Positions 17,712 to 26,572 of a stretch of 64,000 nt of DNA are shown here, in pieces. The notes beneath the pieces were generated by a model. It was not told the DNA's origin and made no database searches. It worked only from the letters and a program-made list of their open reading frames with translations. The position numbers and the translations under genes are program-made. The stretch spans positions 62,001 through 126,000 of the forward strand of contig NZ_PCDP01000038.1 of assembly GCF_003240585.1 (NCBI RefSeq). The letters are read 5' to 3'. The first letter of the stretch is position 1. Each line of letters begins with the position of its first letter. Source of the DNA: Arminella tubonensis (GTDB lineage: Bacteria > Pseudomonadota > Alphaproteobacteria > Rhizobiales > Rhizobiaceae).

Positions 17712-17720
17712 GCCAAAACA

Positions 17721-18902
17721 TCACGCGGCCTCGCCGGCGACATATCCTGAGGCCCAGGCCCACTGGAAATTATAACCACCGAGCCAGCCGGTAACGTCGA
17801 CACATTCGCCGATGAAGAAGAGGCCGGCAACGGCCTTTGTCTCCATGGTCCGCGAATCAAGGCTGGCCGTATCGATGCCGCCCAAGGTGACTTCGGCGGT
17901 CCGATAGCCCTCGGAGCCGGATGGCTTGATCTTCCAGTCCTGCACGGCGGCTGCGAGCTGCGCCAGGCGCGCGCCGGATTGATCGGCCATGTTGCCGGTC
18001 ATTTTCTCGGCCTCGGCGATGTGCTGAGCCAGACGCTTCGGCAGGATTTCAGCAAGCGCCGTCTGTGCCGACTGCCGACCGTTCGCCTGGCGCGCAGCTT
18101 TCAGATGGGCGAGCACATCGATGTCGGGCTCGATCCCAACGGTGATCTCGTCTCCCTCGCGCCAATAGGATGAGATCTGCAGGATCGCAGGGCCGCTGAG
18201 CCCGCGATGGGTGAAGAGAAGCGCCTCGCGAAAGGCGGTCTTGCCATGGCGGATTTCGGCTGGAGCGGCAATGCCCGACAGCGGCGCCAGCAATTCGAGG
18301 AGTGCGGGGTCGAGCGTCAGCGGTACGAGAGCCGGCCGCGTCTCTATCAGTGGCAATCCGAACTGCTCGGCGATCTTGTAGGCGAAACCGGTGGCGCCCA
18401 TCTTCGGGATAGACTTTCCGCCGGTTGCGATGACCAGCGACGAGCTCTCGAGCGCCCCTTCCGACGTTGCGACGCGAAATCCTCCGTCGATCTGCTCGAT
18501 GCTTGCCACCTCGATCTTCAGCCGCAGCTCGGCGCCGGCTGCCCGCATCTCGTCGGCCAGCATGCGGATGATGTCCTTGGCGCTATTGTCGCAGAAGAGC
18601 TGGCCGAGCGTCTTCTCGTGCCAGGCAATGCCGTGCTGTTCGACCAGGGCAATGAAATCCCGTGGCGTGTAGCGCGCCAAGGCGGACTTGGCGAAATGCG
18701 GATTGGCGGACAGGAAGTTCTTCGGGCCGGCATGGATATTGGTGAAGTTGCAGCGGCCGCCGCCAGAAATGCGGATCTTTTCGCCGGGCGCCGCGGCATG
18801 GTCGATCACCAGCACCGAGCGACCGCGCTTTCCGGCTTGTATCGCGCACATCATGCCCGCAGCGCCGGCGCCGATGACGATCACGTCGTATTTGCGGGCC
18901 AA
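17721..18902 (-). CDS. BaiN/HI0933-family NAD(P)/FAD-dependent oxidoreductase
   Basis: This 393-residue flavoprotein has the Rossmann dinucleotide motif VIVIGAGAAGMMCA (about 7-20), then the family marker GEKIRISGGGRCNFTN (about 40-55). At the C-terminus it has GLFFIGECVDVTGWLGGYNFQWAWASG, shortened here to FIGECVDVTGWLGGYN, the FAD-binding end. The family (YhiN/HI0933) is widespread, and the physiological reaction of most members is not known. It is divergent from the PuuA-like gene with a short shared promoter region. There is no obvious link to polyamine metabolism beyond position. Confidence 0.82.
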   Translation of the reverse strand: MARKYDVIVIGAGAAGMMCAIQAGKRGRSVLVIDHAAAPGEKIRISGGGRCNFTNIHAGPKNFLSANPHFAKSALARYTPRDFIALVEQHGIAWHEKTLGQLFCDNSAKDIIRMLADEMRAAGAELRLKIEVASIEQIDGGFRVATSEGALESSSLVIATGGKSIPKMGATGFAYKIAEQFGLPLIETRPALVPLTLDPALLELLAPLSGIAAPAEIRHGKTAFREALLFTHRGLSGPAILQISSYWREGDEITVGIEPDIDVLAHLKAARQANGRQSAQTALAEILPKRLAQHIAEAEKMTGNMADQSGARLAQLAAAVQDWKIKPSGSEGYRTAEVTLGGIDTASLDSRTMETKAVAGLFFIGECVDVTGWLGGYNFQWAWASGYVAGEAA

Positions 18903-19030
18903 ATCCTGTTCCCTCTGTCGTTCACCGCTCTCATTTTTCCATCAGACGGCGAAAGTCAACGCCTTCTCCCCCTCGCCAATTGGCAAACTGCCGTTATGAT
19001 GCGGCCACGATCAACGCGATACGGTGTTTT

Positions 19031-20467
19031 ATGCCCTCGAAGAAGACCCCGCTGAAGGCCTCCAAGCCGGTCTCCAAAGTTGCAGCCCTTCCCCCAAGCC
19101 TAAGGTCGGCGCGCGGAGTGAACGACTGGAAGGAAGCGGTTCAATGGCTGCGGGCCCGAGGGATCGAGGACATCGAATGCATCACGCCCGACCTTGCCGG
19201 CGTTCCGCGCGGGAAAATGATGCCGACGTCGAAATTCACGTCGAACACCTCGTTGGCGCTTCCTTCGGCAATCTATCGGCATACGATCTCGGGCGAATAT
19301 CCCGACGAGACCGAAAGCTTTCGCTATGAGCCGCGCGACAGCGACCTGAAGCTTGTTCCCGATCTGTCGACGCTCTCGATTGTCCCTTGGGAAACCGATC
19401 CGACGGCGCAGGTGATCTGCGACATCGTCAACTCCGAGGGCGGCGAAGTCTCCTACACGCCGCGCAACGTGCTGAAGCGCATCCTGGCGCTCTATGCGGA
19501 GCGCGGCTGGAAGCCGGTCGTGGCGCCGGAGATCGAGTTCTACCTGGTCGCCACCAACGACGACCCGGATTATCCGCTGCATCCGCCGAAGGGCCGGTCC
19601 GGCCGTTCGATCCTTGGCGGCCAGGGCTATTCCATCGCCGGCATCAACGAGTTCGACGAGCTGATCGACGACATCTACCATTTCTCCGAGAAGCAGGGGC
19701 TGGAGATCGACACGCTGATCCATGAGGAAGGTCCGGCCCAGCTCGAAATCAACCTGCGCCACGGCGACCCGATCGAGCTTGCCGACCAGGTATTCATGTT
19801 CAAGCGGACCATTCGTGAAGCAGCCCTGAAGCACAACATCTACGCGACGTTCATGGCCAAGCCGATGCAGGGCCAGCCAGGCTCGGCCATGCACATCCAT
19901 CAATCGGTGGTGAACATCAAGACAGGCAAGAACGTCTTTACCGACCTCGATGGCAGCCCATCGCCCGAGTTCTTCCACTTCATCGGCGGCATGCAAAAAT
20001 ATGTGCCGAGCGCAATGGCGATGCTGGCGCCCTACGTGAATTCATACCGCCGGCTGGCGCCGAACATGTCCTGCCCGGTCAACAATGCCTGGGGATACGA
20101 CAACCGTACGACCGCGTTTCGGGTACCGGTCTCCGACCCGCAGGCGCGCCGCGTCGAAAACCGGCTGCCGAGCTCGGACGCCAACCCCTATCTGGCGCTG
20201 GCCGCATCGCTTGCCTCAGGCCTTCTCGGGATCATGAGGCAGATCGAACCGACCGCACCGACTGATGATGCCGCCAACGAAGGCTCTATCGACCTGCCGC
20301 GCGGCCTGCTTGAAGCCGTGTCGCTGATGGAAGACGAGCCAGCCTTCGAGGAAGTGTTCGGCAAGGAATTCATCGGCATCTATGCCGGCGTCAAGCGAGG
20401 CGAATTCGAGACCTTCATGCAGGTGATCAGTCCCTGGGAGCGGGAATTCCTTCTGCTCAACGTGTGA
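19031..20467 (+). CDS. puuA: Glutamine synthetase-family gamma-glutamylputrescine synthetase (PuuA-like)
   Basis: A 478-residue member of the glutamine synthetase superfamily. It has the ATP/Mg catalytic beta-grasp and helical domain with EIEFYLV (about 165-171), HEEGPAQLEIN (Glu ligands), GSAMHIHQSV (the His-containing catalytic loop), and NNRTTAFRVP-like DNRTTAFRVPVSD (Arg for the phosphate). PuuA ligates glutamate to putrescine, the first step of the gamma-glutamylated catabolic route. The ATG at 19031 is preferred over a longer frame from 18980 because it gives the usual family length. The adjacent PuuB-like oxidase supports polyamine use; another amine substrate is possible. Confidence 0.75.
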   Translation: MPSKKTPLKASKPVSKVAALPPSLRSARGVNDWKEAVQWLRARGIEDIECITPDLAGVPRGKMMPTSKFTSNTSLALPSAIYRHTISGEYPDETESFRYEPRDSDLKLVPDLSTLSIVPWETDPTAQVICDIVNSEGGEVSYTPRNVLKRILALYAERGWKPVVAPEIEFYLVATNDDPDYPLHPPKGRSGRSILGGQGYSIAGINEFDELIDDIYHFSEKQGLEIDTLIHEEGPAQLEINLRHGDPIELADQVFMFKRTIREAALKHNIYATFMAKPMQGQPGSAMHIHQSVVNIKTGKNVFTDLDGSPSPEFFHFIGGMQKYVPSAMAMLAPYVNSYRRLAPNMSCPVNNAWGYDNRTTAFRVPVSDPQARRVENRLPSSDANPYLALAASLASGLLGIMRQIEPTAPTDDAANEGSIDLPRGLLEAVSLMEDEPAFEEVFGKEFIGIYAGVKRGEFETFMQVISPWEREFLLLNV

Positions 20468-20479
20468 GGGGATCAACCG

Positions 20480-21778
20480 ATGACGTTGTCCGAGAATTGG
20501 CAGAGCCCGATTGCGCCTGGACTTTCCTGGTATCAGGCGACGTCGGGAGACCGCCCGACCTATCCGGCCCTCGACGGCTCGCGAAGCGCTGACGTCGCCA
20601 TCATCGGCGGCGGCTATACCGGGCTGCAAGCGGCATACAATCTCGCCAGGGCGGGCACCAATGTCGTGCTGATCGAGGGGGCGAGGATCGGCGACGGCGC
20701 GTCCGGCCGAAATGGCGGCCAACTCGGCACCGGACAGCGCTGGTGGCCGGAGGAGATGGAGGAGACGCTCGGCTACGAGCGCTCGAAGGCACTGTTCGAT
20801 CTCGCAGAACGCGCCAAGCACCATCTGCTTGCATTCGCGGCCGAGCATGGGATCGATATCGAATACATGCCCGGGCAGATGAATGTCGCGCACAAGCCGG
20901 GCTACATCAGGGCCTATGTCGAGAACGCTGAAATCGCGGCAATGCGCTACGATTATCCGCACATGCGCTTCATGGACGAGGCGGAGACGCGCGAGCGGCT
21001 CGGCTCCAAGCGCTATTTCTGCGGGGTGCGGGACACGGGGACCGGCCATATCCATCCTTTGAAGCTGCTGATCGGCCTGGCGCGGGTAACGCAGGAAGCT
21101 GGCGCCTCGCTGTTCGAAATGACCCGGGCGACCGCGATCCAGCAACGCGGCGGACGGACGGAGATCGAGACTGCGAGCGGGACGATCACCGCGGAACGGG
21201 TGCTGATCGCCTGCAACGGCTATATCGGCAATCTCGAGCCGGTGACGGCAAGGCATGTCATGCCGATCCGCTCCTTCATCGGTGCCACTGTGCCGCTCGA
21301 CCAATTTCGCAGCGTGTTGCCGGGCGGAGAGGCCGTCGCAGATTCGCGGTTCGTGGTGCGCTATTTCCGCAAATCCCGGGATGGACGCCTGCTGTTCGGC
21401 GGGCGCGAGGCCTATACTTCCGACAATCCTCGCGACATCAAGAGCCATATTTCGCGGCAGATCGCGGAGCTTTACCCTGAACTCCGGAACATCGAGATCA
21501 CCCATGCATGGGGCGGAACTGTGGGCATCACCCTGCCCCGCCAACCGTTCGCGCGCGAGGTCGTGCCCGGCGTCACCTCGATCGGCGGTTATTCCGGCCA
21601 TGGAGTAATGCTGTCAAATTACTGCGGTAAGCTTTATGCTGACGCGGTGCTCGGGCGCTCTGACGACCTCGATCTTTTCAAGGCGCTGGACATCCCGTCG
21701 TTTCCCGGTGGAGCGCGGATGCGGGCTCCACTTCTGTTCCTGGCGCTGACCTGGTTTGCGCTGCGCGACAGGTTTTGA
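20480..21778 (+). CDS. puuB: Gamma-glutamylputrescine oxidase-like FAD amine oxidase (PuuB)
   Basis: This 432-residue member of the DAO (D-amino acid oxidase-like) family has the FAD motif VAIIGGGYTGLQAAYNLA (about 38-55), DGASGRNGGQLGTGQ (about 74-88), and C-terminal GGYSGHGVMLSNYCGK. The N-terminal SWYQAT matches the PuuB/OrdL subgroup. It would oxidise gamma-glutamylputrescine to the aldehyde. It starts 12 bases after the puuA-like stop behind GAGGGGAT and is clearly co-transcribed. PuuC and PuuD genes are not in this window. Confidence 0.82.
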   Translation: MTLSENWQSPIAPGLSWYQATSGDRPTYPALDGSRSADVAIIGGGYTGLQAAYNLARAGTNVVLIEGARIGDGASGRNGGQLGTGQRWWPEEMEETLGYERSKALFDLAERAKHHLLAFAAEHGIDIEYMPGQMNVAHKPGYIRAYVENAEIAAMRYDYPHMRFMDEAETRERLGSKRYFCGVRDTGTGHIHPLKLLIGLARVTQEAGASLFEMTRATAIQQRGGRTEIETASGTITAERVLIACNGYIGNLEPVTARHVMPIRSFIGATVPLDQFRSVLPGGEAVADSRFVVRYFRKSRDGRLLFGGREAYTSDNPRDIKSHISRQIAELYPELRNIEITHAWGGTVGITLPRQPFAREVVPGVTSIGGYSGHGVMLSNYCGKLYADAVLGRSDDLDLFKALDIPSFPGGARMRAPLLFLALTWFALRDRF

Positions 21779-21849
21779 ACAACAGCGGATTTCCTCTCCG
21801 GACAATTCGTTTTACAAGCAGATTTGAGATTCATCGCAACGCACACTGG

Positions 21850-21877
21850 CCTTTTTAAATCGATTAGATTAAAAGGG
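21850..21877. promoter_or_regulatory. AT-rich site in the zwf promoter region
   Basis: An outer inverted repeat CCTTTT/AAAAGG encloses TAAATCGATTAGAT, about 35 bases upstream of the zwf start. The 14-base core is identical to the core of the palindrome in front of the chemoreceptor gene (opposite orientation). It overlaps where a promoter would be expected and may be an operator; no regulator is known from the sequence. Confidence 0.4.
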
Positions 21878-21908
21878 GCTACAACCCAGCCTGATTGAGA
21901 GATACCTC

Positions 21909-23384
21909 ATGAGCAGCCAAATTATTCCCGTTGAACCCTTTGACTATGTCGTTTTCGGTGGCAGCGGCGACCTTGCAGAGCGCAAGCTCCTCCCCGCGCT
22001 TTATCACCGCCAGATCGAAGGCCAGTTCACCGAGCCGACCCGCATCATCGGCGCTTCCCGCAGTGCACTGTCGCACGAGGAGTATCGCAAGTTTGCCCGG
22101 GATGCCCTGAAAGAACATCTCAAGAAGGGCGAATACGACGAAAAGGAAGTCGCTAAATTCTGCGAGCGCCTGTTCTACGTTCCCGTCGATGCCAAGACGG
22201 ACAACGGCTGGGACGTGCTGAAGAAACTGCTCGAAGAGGGCAAGGAGCGCGTTCGGGCCTTCTACCTCGCCGTTGCTCCCGGCATTTTCGGCGACATTTC
22301 GGAAAAGATCCGCGACCACAAGCTCATCACCAAGTCGACACGCATCGTCGTCGAAAAGCCGATCGGCCGCGACCTCGCCTCGGCGCTCGAACTCAACGAC
22401 ACGATCGGCAAGGTCTTCAAGGAAGAACAGATCTTCCGCATCGACCATTATCTCGGCAAGGAAACCGTTCAGAACCTTATGGCGCTGCGTTTCGCCAATG
22501 CGCTTTACGAGCCGCTGTGGAACGCCAACCATATCGACCACGTGCAGATCACGGTTGCCGAATCCGTCGGGCTTGAGGGCCGCGCGGGCTACTATGACAC
22601 CGCCGGCGCGTTGCGCGACATGGTGCAGAACCACATCATGCAGCTCGTCTGCCTTGTGGCGATGGAAATTCCGTCCTCGATGGACCAGGAAGCCGTGCGC
22701 GACGAGAAGCTGAAGGTGCTGCGCGCGCTCAAGCCGATCGATGCGTCCAATGTCGAGCATGCGACGGTTCGCGGCCAATACCGTGCCGGCGCTTCGGCAG
22801 GCGGCCCGGTCAAGGGCTATCTCGACGAGCTCGAAGGCGGCGTTTCCAACACCGAGACCTTCGTTGCCATCAAGGCCGAAATCGGCAATTGGCGCTGGGC
22901 CGGCGTTCCCTTCTACATCCGCACCGGCAAGCGTCTCGCCGGCCGTATGTCGGAAATCATCATCACCTTCAAGTCGATCCCGCATGTGGTCTTCGACCAG
23001 GCGGCCGGACGCATCCAGCAAAACCAGCTGATTATCCGCCTGCAGCCTGATGAAGGCGTTAAGCAGTCGCTGATGATCAAGGACCCGGGTCCGGGCGGCA
23101 TGCGCCTGCGCAACGTTTCGCTCGACATGAGCTTTGCCGACGCCTTCCACGTTCGCAGCGCTGATGCCTATGAACGATTGCTGATGGACGTCATCCGCTC
23201 GAACCAGACCCTGTTCATGCGCCGCGACGAAGTCGAGGCGGCATGGCACTGGGTCGACCCGATCCTCAAGGGCTGGGAAACAACCGGGCAGCAGGTCCAG
23301 GGCTACACCTCCGGCACCTGGGGTCCGAGCCAATCCATCGCGTTGATCGAGCGCGACGGACGTACCTGGCACGACGAGATCTAG
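21909..23384 (+). CDS. zwf: Glucose-6-phosphate 1-dehydrogenase
   Basis: This 491-residue enzyme oxidises glucose 6-phosphate to 6-phosphogluconolactone with NADP. The N-terminal coenzyme motif is FGGSGDLAERKLLPALY (about 16-32). The active-site signature RIDHYLGKE lies at residues 177-185 with the catalytic-site His at 180. The C-terminal domain has YIRTGKRLA and DMSFAD. It is the first gene of zwf-pgl-edd, the upper Entner-Doudoroff route that rhizobia use as the main path for sugars. A conserved AT-rich element lies upstream. The next gene starts ten bases downstream. Confidence 0.96.
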   Translation: MSSQIIPVEPFDYVVFGGSGDLAERKLLPALYHRQIEGQFTEPTRIIGASRSALSHEEYRKFARDALKEHLKKGEYDEKEVAKFCERLFYVPVDAKTDNGWDVLKKLLEEGKERVRAFYLAVAPGIFGDISEKIRDHKLITKSTRIVVEKPIGRDLASALELNDTIGKVFKEEQIFRIDHYLGKETVQNLMALRFANALYEPLWNANHIDHVQITVAESVGLEGRAGYYDTAGALRDMVQNHIMQLVCLVAMEIPSSMDQEAVRDEKLKVLRALKPIDASNVEHATVRGQYRAGASAGGPVKGYLDELEGGVSNTETFVAIKAEIGNWRWAGVPFYIRTGKRLAGRMSEIIITFKSIPHVVFDQAAGRIQQNQLIIRLQPDEGVKQSLMIKDPGPGGMRLRNVSLDMSFADAFHVRSADAYERLLMDVIRSNQTLFMRRDEVEAAWHWVDPILKGWETTGQQVQGYTSGTWGPSQSIALIERDGRTWHDEI

Positions 23385-23394
23385 GAGGATAGCG

Positions 23395-24093
23395 ATGGCA
23401 GCGACAATGCATGCTTTTGCCAGCGGCGCAGAACTCGCCGCCGGTCTTGCGGACAGGGTGGCCGAAGCTCTTTCGGCTGCCATCACCGCGCGCGGTTCCG
23501 CAAGCATAGCGGTCTCCGGCGGCTCCACGCCGAAGGCCTTCTTTCAGGCGCTGTCATCGCGTTCGCTCGCGTGGGACAAGGTGACGATCACGCTGGTGGA
23601 CGAGCGTTTTGTCCCACCGGACAATCCGCGCTCGAACCATTTGCTGGTCAAGGCCAACCTTCTGAAGGACAAGGCAGCGGCGGCGCGTTTCGTGCCGCTC
23701 TACCAGCCTGCGGAGGACGCCGCGAAATCGGCAGTCATCGTGACGCAGCAGACCCGTGGCATCGATGATCCGTTCGATGTCGCGATTGTCGGCATGGGCG
23801 GCGATGGCCATACGGCATCGTTTTTTCCCGGCGGTAACAATCTGAAGCTTGCCCTCGACCCGGCGACGCCCCGGGGCGTCATCACGATGGAAGCAGAGGG
23901 CGCCGGCGAGCCGAGATTGACCTTCACCTTCTCCAGCCTTCAGGACGCCAGATTGCTGGTGCTCCATATCGAGGGCGAGGGGAAGAAAGAGGTTCTCGCC
24001 AAGGCCGAACAGGCCGGTGACGAATTGGAAATGCCGATCCGCGCCATTTTACGCAGGGCCGCTTCTCCGGTTCAGATTTACTGGGCTCCCTGA
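23395..24093 (+). CDS. pgl: 6-phosphogluconolactonase
   Basis: This 232-residue protein of the SugarP isomerase/NagB-like fold hydrolyses 6-phosphogluconolactone. Family motifs are AVSGGSTPKAFFQAL (about 40-54), VTITLVDERFVPPDNPRSN (about 62-80) and VAIVGMGGDGHTASFFPG (about 127-144). It starts behind AGGAGGA ten bases after the zwf stop, indicating co-transcription and efficient initiation. Confidence 0.93.
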   Translation: MAATMHAFASGAELAAGLADRVAEALSAAITARGSASIAVSGGSTPKAFFQALSSRSLAWDKVTITLVDERFVPPDNPRSNHLLVKANLLKDKAAAARFVPLYQPAEDAAKSAVIVTQQTRGIDDPFDVAIVGMGGDGHTASFFPGGNNLKLALDPATPRGVITMEAEGAGEPRLTFTFSSLQDARLLVLHIEGEGKKEVLAKAEQAGDELEMPIRAILRRAASPVQIYWAP

Positions 24094-24161
24094 GTTCGCC
24101 GGTCAAGGCGACGACGAGCCGACACGATACATAACACAAGCTAAACAGGCAGGGATGAACC

Positions 24162-25979
24162 ATGTCCGCTGACGCACGCATTTCTGCGATCACCACACGT
24201 ATTATCGAACGCTCCAAGCCAACGCGGGAGCGCTATCTCGGCCGGCTGCGGGATGCGGCGACGAAGGGTGCGCAGCGCAGCGTGCTCGGCTGCGCCAACC
24301 TCGCCCACGGCTTCGCAGTCTGTTCCCCCTCCGAGAAGGATGCCCTGGCGGGGGACCAGGTCGCCAATCTCGGGATCATAACCTCCTACAACGACATGCT
24401 TTCCGCCCACCAGCCTTTCGAAGGCTATCCGGCGATCATCCGCGAGGCGGCAGCGCAAGCGGGCGGTATTGCGCAGGTCGCGGGCGGCGTTCCCGCCATG
24501 TGCGACGGCGTCACGCAGGGCCAGCCCGGCATGGAGCTGTCGCTGTTCTCCCGCGATTTGATTGCCATGTCGGCTGCTGTCGGCCTATCGCACAATATGT
24601 TCGATGCGGCACTGTTCCTCGGCGTCTGCGACAAGATCGTTCCGGGGCTGGTGATTGCCGCCCTCTCCTTCGGGCATTTGCCGGCCATCTTCATCCCGGC
24701 GGGACCGATGACCACCGGCCTGCCGAACGACGAGAAATCCCGCGTGCGCCAGCTCTATGCAGAGGGCAAGGTCGGTCGTCCGGAACTGCTCGAAGCGGAA
24801 TCGAAGTCCTATCATGGCCCGGGAACCTGTACGTTCTACGGGACCGCCAACTCCAACCAGATGCTGATGGAGATCATGGGCTTCCACATGCCCGGCGCAT
24901 CCTTCGTCAACCCGGGTACGCCGCTGCGCGAAGCACTGACCCGCGAGGCGACGAAGCGGGCGCTGGCAATCACCGCCATGGGTAACGAATTCACGCCGGC
25001 CGGCGAGATGATCGACGAACGCTCGATCGTCAACGGCGTCGTTGGGCTGCATGCCACGGGTGGTTCGACCAACCACACGCTTCACCTCGTTGCGATGGCG
25101 CGCGCGGCCGGGATCATTCTTACATGGCAGGACATTTCCGAGCTCTCGGATGTCATCCCGTTGCTTGCCCGCGTCTACCCGAACGGCCTTGCCGACGTGA
25201 ACCATTTCCACGCTGCCGGCGGAATGGGCTTCCTCATCAAGCAGCTTCTGAAGAAGGGCTTGCTGCACAACGACGTGCGGACCGTGTTCGGCCACGGGCT
25301 CGATGGCTACGCCGTGGACGTCAAGCTTGGCGAGAACGGTACTGTGCTGCGCGAACCGGCGCCTGAAAAGAGTGCCGATCCCAAGGTGCTGGCCGCAATC
25401 GAAACGCCCTTCCAGGGCAATGGCGGCTTGAAGATGCTCAGGGGCAATCTCGGCAAGGCTGTCATCAAGATCTCCGCCGTCAAGCCGGAGCGGCATATCA
25501 TCGAGGCGCCGGCGATGATCTTCCACGACCAGAAGGAAATGCAGGACGCCTTCAAGGACGGCAAACTTAACCGGGACTTCGTCGCCGTCGTCCGTTTCCA
25601 GGGACCGAAGGCCAACGGGATGCCGGAACTGCACAAGCTGACGCCGGCACTCGGCGTGCTGCAGGACCGCGGCTTCCGGGTGGCGCTTTTGACGGACGGC
25701 CGCATGTCCGGTGCATCCGGCAAGATCCCGGCCGCTATCCATGTGACGCCGGAAGCGGTCGAAGGGGGCCCTATCGCGCGCATCCAGGAAGGCGATATCA
25801 TTCGTCTGGACGCGATCGCGGGCACACTCGAGGTGCTCGTCGACGCCGCTGACATGGCCGAGCGCATTCCGGTCAAGATCGATCTGTCGGAGAATGAATT
25901 CGGTATGGGGCGCGAACTGTTCGCGCCGTTCCGCCGCGCCGCGGGACCTGCCGACCAGGGTGCCGGCGTCTTCCTGTAA
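24162..25979 (+). CDS. edd: 6-phosphogluconate dehydratase
   Basis: This 605-residue IlvD/Edd-family [4Fe-4S] dehydratase makes 2-keto-3-deoxy-6-phosphogluconate. Motifs include CANLAHGFAVCSPSEKDAL near the N-terminus, MCDGVTQGQPGMELSLFSRD (about 112-131), GVCDKIVPGLV with a cluster Cys, GPGTCTFYGTANSNQM, and C-terminal DGRMSGASGKIP. Sixty-eight bases separate it from pgl, with GCAGGGA before the ATG. The aldolase eda is not in this window. A terminator follows directly. Confidence 0.95.
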   Translation: MSADARISAITTRIIERSKPTRERYLGRLRDAATKGAQRSVLGCANLAHGFAVCSPSEKDALAGDQVANLGIITSYNDMLSAHQPFEGYPAIIREAAAQAGGIAQVAGGVPAMCDGVTQGQPGMELSLFSRDLIAMSAAVGLSHNMFDAALFLGVCDKIVPGLVIAALSFGHLPAIFIPAGPMTTGLPNDEKSRVRQLYAEGKVGRPELLEAESKSYHGPGTCTFYGTANSNQMLMEIMGFHMPGASFVNPGTPLREALTREATKRALAITAMGNEFTPAGEMIDERSIVNGVVGLHATGGSTNHTLHLVAMARAAGIILTWQDISELSDVIPLLARVYPNGLADVNHFHAAGGMGFLIKQLLKKGLLHNDVRTVFGHGLDGYAVDVKLGENGTVLREPAPEKSADPKVLAAIETPFQGNGGLKMLRGNLGKAVIKISAVKPERHIIEAPAMIFHDQKEMQDAFKDGKLNRDFVAVVRFQGPKANGMPELHKLTPALGVLQDRGFRVALLTDGRMSGASGKIPAAIHVTPEAVEGGPIARIQEGDIIRLDAIAGTLEVLVDAADMAERIPVKIDLSENEFGMGRELFAPFRRAAGPADQGAGVFL

Positions 25980-26000
25980 GGCTTGCATGCATGAAAACGA

Positions 26001-26034
26001 AAGCCCCGAGGACCAGTGTCCTGCGGGGCTTTTT
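26001..26034 (+). terminator. Rho-independent terminator of zwf-pgl-edd
   Basis: AAGCCCCG and CGGGGCTT arms enclose an inner stem AGGAC/GTCCT, followed by TTTTT on the plus strand, about 20 bases past the edd stop. Confidence 0.88.
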
Positions 26035-26050
26035 CAGCTTCAACGCAATG

Positions 26051-26404
26051 TCACGAGCGGATGTCGAGAACGCGGTCGCGGTGGGCCGGATGGGTGCTGT
26101 AGACGAAAATCTTGTTCAGCTCCTTCTCCGTCATCAGCCTCAAGAAGCGGACCTCGACCGTGTTGTTGGCAAAGACCTTCATCAGCATGCAACCGACCTT
26201 GGTGATGCGGGCATCCGGAATGTCCAGATAGAACTGCTTCGGAAGATTGTACTGGGTGAGGATCGCCAGGATCGCGCCACTCTTTGAAATACGCATGATG
26301 TCGCAGCGGCGGGATGCCAGATGCATGACACCCTTCTCCGTATATTCGATACGCGCTGCGTTCATGGTATCCTCCATGCGATACCGCGCCTCGCGGTCGT
26401 ACAT
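26051..26404 (-). CDS. PilZ-domain protein
   Basis: A small protein of 117 residues that appears to be a stand-alone PilZ fold: an early basic stretch (REARYRMEDTMNAARIEY), then ASRRCDIMRISKSGAILAI, corresponding to the family's (D/N)xSxxG region with ISKSGA, and LDIPDARITKVGC. The full RxxxR plus DxSxxG c-di-GMP signature is imperfect, so binding of the nucleotide is uncertain. The ATG at 26404 follows AAGGAAGAG at good spacing and is preferred over 26455. It is convergent with edd. A link to motility or surface control is possible but only inferred. Confidence 0.7.
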   Translation of the reverse strand: MYDREARYRMEDTMNAARIEYTEKGVMHLASRRCDIMRISKSGAILAILTQYNLPKQFYLDIPDARITKVGCMLMKVFANNTVEVRFLRLMTEKELNKIFVYSTHPAHRDRVLDIRS

Positions 26405-26572
26405 GAAAGACTCTTCCTTGTTTAGAAAATGATTTGGCGACCCCGAAGCTGCCATCAGATGCGTCCTGAATTGCGTAAGGAGCCCCAGTTCTAGCAGTCG
26501 AAATTTAACAGAAGGTTCGAATAAAAGCCGCAGCTAAAATCTTCTCGACGCAGCTGCGGACCATTTTTGGAA

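Noticed and set aside
17555..17860. Minus-strand 101-residue frame overlapping the BaiN-like gene
   Set aside because: Runs within the 3' end of the flavoprotein gene in another frame; composition Arg/Pro/Ser-rich.
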